Below are positions 58,892-64,000 of a stretch of 64,000 nt of DNA, one piece after another. The translations under genes and the position numbers were made by a program. The notes below the pieces were generated by a model that worked only from the letters and a program-made list of their open reading frames with translations, had not been told where the DNA came from and ran no database searches. How positions within the stretch are numbered: position 1 is the first letter of the stretch; every line of letters starts with the position of its first letter. The stretch is from Elgaria multicarinata webbii (taxonomy: Eukaryota > Chordata > Lepidosauria > Squamata > Anguidae), in NCBI RefSeq assembly GCF_023053635.1, contig NC_086178.1, positions 45,654,726 to 45,718,725 on the forward strand. Direction: 5' to 3'.

Positions 58892-59005
58892 ATGCCATTT
58901 CCCTTTGGCAAGTCCCACAAGTCTCCTGCAGACATAGTGAAGAATCTGAAAGAGAGTATGGCAGTTCTAGAAAAACAAGATATTTCTGACAAGAAGGTAG
59001 AAAAG
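58892..59005 (+). CDS. CAB39: CAB39 (MO25-alpha) first coding exon, residues 1-38
   Basis: Calcium-binding protein 39 / MO25-alpha is a cytosolic helical-repeat scaffold. With the pseudokinase STRAD it binds and activates the tumour-suppressor kinase LKB1 (STK11), and it also activates several STE20-type kinases. The exon encodes [10 protein letters not shown] at the start, then [10 protein letters not shown], a Met-Ala-Val-Leu-Glu-Lys stretch and DISDKK, the highly conserved N-terminus of the roughly 341-residue protein. The ATG has A at -3 (good Kozak context), with an in-frame stop 10-12 bases upstream. The exon ends GAAAAG|GTATAT after codon 38 (phase 0). From memory human MO25-alpha has Ala at residue 36, and this copy has Val. 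Reading on into the intron gives a stop at 59093-59095, so splicing is required. No later coding exon lies in the window. The paralogue CAB39L has a different N-terminus as I recall. Confidence 0.95.
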
Positions 59006-59189
59006 GTATATTTTGCATTTTCTTCTCTGGGGATCTGTCTTCGTAAAATGCTGGCAGTGTGTGGGGTGAGGAGGACAGGGTACAAGATTGCTTAATGGTT
59101 TTGTATACATTACTGAACACATCGATCTGTTTCGCATGACACAACAATGCACCATGGGTGATCACCTATGATAAGATGGCACGTAATCC

Positions 59190-59300
59190 GAACCTGGTGT
59201 GCTTTTCACAAGGTGGCTTATTTTTCACTAACGAGCCACCTTGAGAACTCATGGCTTGCTGTTGAGTTGTTCAGTGTGGCTTGTTGTGATGTCCAAACCC
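59190..59300. repeat. MITE fragment of the GGTGGCTT/AAGCCACC type
   Basis: CACAAGGTGGCTTATTTTTC and CTAACGAGCCACCTTGAGAA form a hairpin. GTGGCTTGTTGTGATGTCCA and CAAACCCA follow. Related in style to 56573-56808. Confidence 0.5.
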
Positions 59301-59685
59301 ACAGAGTGATTTCATTGTGAGTTATCAGGAACAGCTAGAGAGCTACCTGGCTAGAGCGGCAAAAAGCCCTGTTCCGTCTCACAGTCTTGCTAGAGCAGCC
59401 ACCATCCTCCCTATCCCTTTTTATTGTCCTTTGCCCGTGCTCTTAAACATTGAGAAGAAAGGACACCAGTGTCCCAAGTGTGTTTTGCAACTTTTTAAGA
59501 TTTTATTTTATTTTTTCAGTCTTTTGCAAGTATGCACATTTGGAAGTTCACAGCTATGAAATTTGTGTAATTTTCCTCTCTACTTTGCTGCTCTGCCATG
59601 AAATTTCCATATATTTACAGATCCCCCTCACTTGTGTGCTTTGAAGTTGGTGTATCTTTATCAGTCCATATTAGTACTATGTAAC

Positions 59686-59687
<2 letters not shown>

Positions 59688-59737
<50 letters not shown>
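59688..59737. repeat. (TA)n microsatellite
   Basis: About 25 uninterrupted TA units, 0.7 kb into intron 2. Confidence 0.97.
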
Positions 59738-59741
<4 letters not shown>

Positions 59742-60850
59742 TAGTTAACAGCAGAGACCTGTGAAGGGAAACAAAAAGCAGGGGTGGGGAGACAAAACTG
59801 CCCTCCAGCTACAGGAGAATGATAGTTTGGGGTGGGTATACTTACTGTGGGAGTAGGCAAGGCAGCCTTTGGGGGGAAAACAGTGTTCATCAAGGGAAGC
59901 ATGGATGGGGAGAATGAATTCAACAAGGACATTGACAAGATGGGAGATATCGGTGTGCTAGTCTAAATAGTGGACAAGGCGGGGGGGGCATGCATCCACT
60001 TTCATGGGGGTGGTCAGTTAGAGTTCAAGCTATAGCAACCCCCACCCCCACCCCATGACTGAAATATTAAAAATGTTGGCCACCATAGCAGCAAAAAGCC
60101 CTGCAGGGTAATTCACCAGCAGTGGCTTCTTGTTATATGCAAAACAGGTCAGTGTATCGAACACTTAACAGAATGACTGTGAAACATGGTTCTTAATTAC
60201 AGGTTTGCAAATGTGCATACTTAGCTGGTGAAGATTCTCCATATTTGCCTTGATATTGAGAAGAGAATTAGTTACAGTATAGCTGGGGGACCTGTGATTC
60301 CCCCACAATTTTTCAGTTAACTTTAAATTTAGGTCGTGTTTATAATCCATAACCCACCCTAGTGCCATTGTGTCCTTTGGAGAGATTACAAATAGTTCTG
60401 AAACAGGTTTACATGCCAGAAATATTCCCAAGTTGGGTTGCTGAATTAGAGGAAACATTGCTTTAAAGTTAGCGGCAGTATGTTTTAGAACATACAGAGG
60501 ATACCAGCTGGGAACAGGCCCGGGGTGCAAACAGTTTTTAGCTCTTCTTTTGTAATAGACCTAGCTGTTAAGATCAATGTTTCACAAGTGTGGATCACAA
60601 CCCCCCATGGGATCATTGAAAGGGAAGAGTGGGATTATAGGCTTCCTGGACAGTTTTAGTCCCAGTTATGTCAAGGCATGGGAAGAAGTAGTATATATTT
60701 AAGACAGCTGGGAGAACTGTGGTGAAGATGGGGATTTGTACGTATGCAGGAACTGAAATGAGGACAGTTTGGAACAGGGTTAAAAAAATATCCATGATAC
60801 TTTTTTAAAAAGTATATATTTTTTTATATTTATAAAAAATATAAATTGGA

Positions 60851-60960
60851 TTGTCCTGCTTGTTGGTCCCTGGACGATGGCTGGTTGGCCACTGTGTGAA
60901 CAGAGTGCTGGACTAGATGGACCCTTGGTCTGATCCAGCATGGCTCTTCTTATGTTCATA
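60851..60960 (+). mobile_element. CR1-like LINE 3' terminus, sense
   Basis: TTGTCCTGCTTGTTGGTCCC, GATGGCTGGTTGGCCACTGT and GGACTAGATGGACCCTTGGT run to CATGGCTCTTCTTATGTTCA. Well preserved, and the best reference here for the CR1 tail shared with the SINE. Confidence 0.85.
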
Positions 60961-61178
60961 TGATTGTTTAAATTTTAATTAGATTTTTAAAATTTATATC
61001 AGATTTTGAATTTTCTTCAAACAATTAGTGAAAAAGAGACTATGTTAAAGGTATCATCTTAAATACAAATTATACAGCTTCTAATTATATTCTATGAATA
61101 TGTTAATAGCAGTTTATGGAGATGGGAGATAACGAGATCAGTCCTATTCTGCATTGCAGATGGTGTACAGAAGTGCAT

Positions 61179-61184
<6 letters not shown>

Positions 61185-61217
<33 letters not shown>
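61185..61217 (+). repeat. (CT)n microsatellite
   Basis: About 16 CT units. Confidence 0.97.
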
Positions 61218-61219
<2 letters not shown>

Positions 61220-62339
61220 TGCTTCTCTCTAAGTAAAAAGATAGAGAAGGCCATTGAATAGAGAATTTGGGTAGATGGGAGTAGATCTGAACGAGTAGGA
61301 GTCTGGATATAAATTCAGGGAAAAGGGGAGGGAAATAGAAAGTGAAATCAAAACTGAACAGAGTATATTCATGCAGTCCTGATTCCTGAGAAAACTGTAG
61401 GAAATGCCATGGTGGCCATAAAGGAGACCCCATTTGGGTACCTGCTGTGGTTGAAATTGCCTACATTTTATTTTTTTTAAAAAAAAACTTGACATTTATC
61501 TAAAAACTGAAATAGTTAACCAAATAAAAATCCATCTGTGTGATTTGTTCATGTTGTTTATTGAGGAAGAAAACTAAGCAGAAGAATAAAAAATCATAGT
61601 GCAATTTAAAAGCCTGTTTGGTGGTAGTGATTCTGGCACATCATGACAAAAATATAATGATTAATTGAACAGTTGGAGCTGATTTATCTCCTGAATAACT
61701 TCACAAGTTCATTCTGCTTTAGTACTAAAATGACCAAATTATCCCTTTTTTTGATGGAAATTAATCTGAAAACAATTCAGAATAACTGCTTAGTTACCTT
61801 CTAATGAGACTTCCATCTCTGAGTAGGAATCAAAGATATATTAACAATAATTTACTTTTACTAAAAATGATGATTAAATAGAATTGTCCTTTTTTTTTTT
61901 ACTAGGTTTTTTTACTAGTGATTTAAATCATTAAAATTGAGTCCTTAAATTAGATTTAAATTAGACTGAAAAAATCTAAAACTTAAAAAAGAGGCATTAT
62001 TGTTTAAAGACTGAGAAACAAATTTGATAAAAGCACGTTTGTAAAAGCTTGGAAAAATAGAATAGCATTTAACAGAAAAGGATACTTCAGTCATCTTTTT
62101 TTTTTTTTTTTACATTTTTTTCTTCCTCAAAGTATAGGCCAGGCTGTCTGCAGGCTCACATTGAGGACTCAAGTCTGTTGCTTTATTTGCATCTATTTTT
62201 AGTGGTGATGGCATGTCCTGAACAAGTTCCACTTGTACTCAAAATGATTACCCAATGATGTATTAATTTGAGATGGCCCTCGAGGAATGTTGGAATATGG
62301 GCCAAGAAAGCATGATTTGAAAGACGTAGTGACTGGGGT

Positions 62340-62425
62340 TTATTTATTTACAATATTTATATACCGTTCCATAGCTAAAATAGATTCCGGAGTGGTGCAA
62401 ATAGGAATAAAACAGTAAAAAGAAA
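62340..62425 (-). mobile_element. L2-like 3' tail, antisense
   Basis: TTTATTTATTTACAATATTT then ATATACCGTTCCATAGC and a CCGGAGTGGTGCAAATAGGA block. Same subtype as 27384-27510. Confidence 0.65.
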
Positions 62426-62480
62426 CAACTCAATGGCCTTTTAGGCCCCTTCCAATTCTACTATCCTATGATTCTAAGAT
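62426..62480 (+). mobile_element. CR1-like 3' terminus, sense
   Basis: CAACTCAATGGCCTTTTAGG, CCCCTTCCAATTCTACTATC, CTATGATTCTAAG: the CR1 3' end, abutting the L2 tail. Confidence 0.65.
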
Positions 62481-62569
62481 TTTTTAAAAAAGGACTTATT
62501 AACCACCTGCATTCATGCTGCCTGATTTTCCTAATTACGTTGGTCTGGTGTAGCTTGTCATTACATGCA

Positions 62570-62800
62570 AACCCAGTGAGAGTGGCTGGTTGGGGTGGGC
62601 AACAAACCACCCAGCAACCCTACAACAGAGAGTGGGTTCTGGATAGTTGGATAACAACCCCAACCAACCACTGTTGCTGCATTCACATGTGATGACATTC
62701 CTGGCAAGTGAAACTAGGAAAATGAGCAGCACATGTGGGGATTGTTGACAAGCCGTCATGGCTTATTAATCGCCCTCACGTCTTGCGAACTGGGCCAGTG
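62570..62800. repeat. Possible MITE remnant with inverted GGTTGG/CCAACC arms
   Basis: AACCCAGTGAGAGTGGCTGG TTGGGGT and ACCCCAACCAACCACTGTTG are inverted around 62569-62672. Later TTGACAAGCCGTCATGGCTT and GCGAACTGGGCCAGTG resemble the ends of the same style of element. Boundaries uncertain. Confidence 0.45.
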
Positions 62801-64000
62801 AAATTGGCTCCTTTTATTTACCTTTGTTTTGATCCTTTATGTTTCTACCATTACATTTTTCAAAACTATGTTTATAAGGTCATTGTCTCCTAATTTACAT
62901 ATTGTTCTTCATGGTCCTGGTAATCAAAACAAAACTATCTTAAAAAGTTTGTGGTCAAACATGGAAGTTGGGCTGAAAACATATTTTTGGAAAGCAGAAT
63001 GGAAAAGGGCCCATTAAAAAGCAGCCATTCAGCAACTTGCAGTCCTGTCACTTGATTATGGGCTGAACTGTTAGCTTTATTTTACTCTGTTTACTTGAAA
63101 AAGATTTTATATGTACGCCAGTTGGTTAAACAAGTGTTTTCTGGAATGCTCCAGGAAAATATTTACATTGCAAAGTGTGTATGCAGCTAAGTTTTCACTC
63201 TGTCAGAAAGTACAGTATATATGAGTAAAACATCACCTTCTCTACGCCTTGTTGTGGTCCTCTATGCACAGCCCAATCTACAGGGAAATGTGGTGCAGGT
63301 TTGGAATTATGTTGCCTACAGGATACGGCAGACTGACTGTAAAATGAAATAGTAATGGCCTACAAAAAAAGCATATTGCACCTTAAATTTTCATCAAAAG
63401 CTGATGGGCAGTAACTAGGAGTATTTGGGGTGTGCCCCAAGAAATTAAAAGGATGGCATTCATAGCCGTGTGTGTAAAATTAAAATGTAAAAATAAATGG
63501 CATTTCCCTTTACAAGGTGGCACTCTCCGTAGTGCTCTGTTTCTTGGTGATGAACCTTGTGAAGTGTTTGGATGAAAGTTACTACCGTAGTGGCTGTTAA
63601 TTGTTTATCCCCAGGAGTGGGGTGCAAATTAAATTATCTTAAAGCTGAAGTCACCTAAAACGGCACTGGGAATTAAACATTCTGGCAAGGGATCATGCAT
63701 GGTTGTTTATACTGTTTGCAATAGGGTAATTCTATCATTCCACCTGGGCCTTTGATTAATCCTAGTGAGAGGGGGCGTTGAGCTTTTCTTTTCTGGTTAC
63801 TAGGATCTTGATCCTGCTGAATGCCGGGCTTGGGAATCTGAAAGATGGTCTGCTTCTTCTTTTTTACTTATTTGCATGGATGACAGAAAGCCCTGCTGAG
63901 GAAAATAATAATGCTTAATGTACAACTACTTTCTAATGCAACATTAGAAGGCCAATACTGTGCTGAAATATACTAAATATATTCCATTGAGGAAATTTAC

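Larger units (their letters stand above)
59006..64000 (+). other. CAB39: CAB39 intron 2 (5' part)
   Basis: Starts with donor GTATAT at 59006. The next exon, expected to begin with ATEEVSKN-like codons, was not found before the window end. Apart from the repeats listed separately, no exon or RNA gene is recognised. The stretches 59300-59687, 59740-60850, 60961-61184, 61220-62339 and 62801-64000 hold nothing identifiable beyond poly-T runs (for example 62097-62112). Confidence 0.85.

Noticed and set aside
1-64000. Endogenous retrovirus or other LTR element
   Set aside because: No gag, pol or env-like frame and no paired long terminal repeats seen on either strand.

Overview
This is vertebrate nuclear DNA, most likely from a squamate reptile. 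The evidence is a spliced vertebrate gene, a CpG-island promoter, and a dense mixture of CR1-like and L2-like LINE fragments, a tRNA-derived SINE carrying a CR1-type tail, and many short palindromic (foldback) DNA transposons of the kind abundant in lizard and snake genomes. The squamate call rests on repeat style, not on a species marker.

The only host gene I can support is CAB39 (MO25-alpha, the scaffold of the LKB1-STRAD kinase complex), on the + strand. Its CpG-island promoter and non-coding exon 1 lie at about 31.5-32.0 kb. Intron 1 is about 26.8 kb. Exon 2 (58847-59005) carries the start codon and the first 38 codons, and intron 2 runs off the right edge. No other coding exon is visible. 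The remaining open frames are LINE remnants, GC-rich shadows or chance.

Layout. 1-21.4 kb: gene-free repeat-rich DNA dominated by a direct duplication. Positions 1-6112 recur at 8711-14822 and differ only in simple-sequence tracts. The first copy ends in a 162-bp piece (6114-6275) that otherwise occurs at 21219-21377. 21.4-31.5 kb: intergenic, with nested SINE/hAT/CR1/L2 insertions. 31.5-32.5 kb: CAB39 CpG island. 32-58.8 kb: intron 1, fairly repeat-poor, with scattered foldback elements, L2 tails, a 633-bp hAT-type element with a perfect 8-bp target duplication, and a long inverted repeat (57814-58369) that ends about 480 bp before exon 2. 59-64 kb: start of intron 2.

The most interesting points are the architecture of the duplication (template switching, duplication plus deletion, or an assembly artefact from a heterozygous deletion) and two hammerhead-ribozyme-like cores. 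One lies in the intron 1 inverted repeat and one at about 19.03 kb. Both fit the short-stem-III hammerheads known from Penelope-like retroelements.
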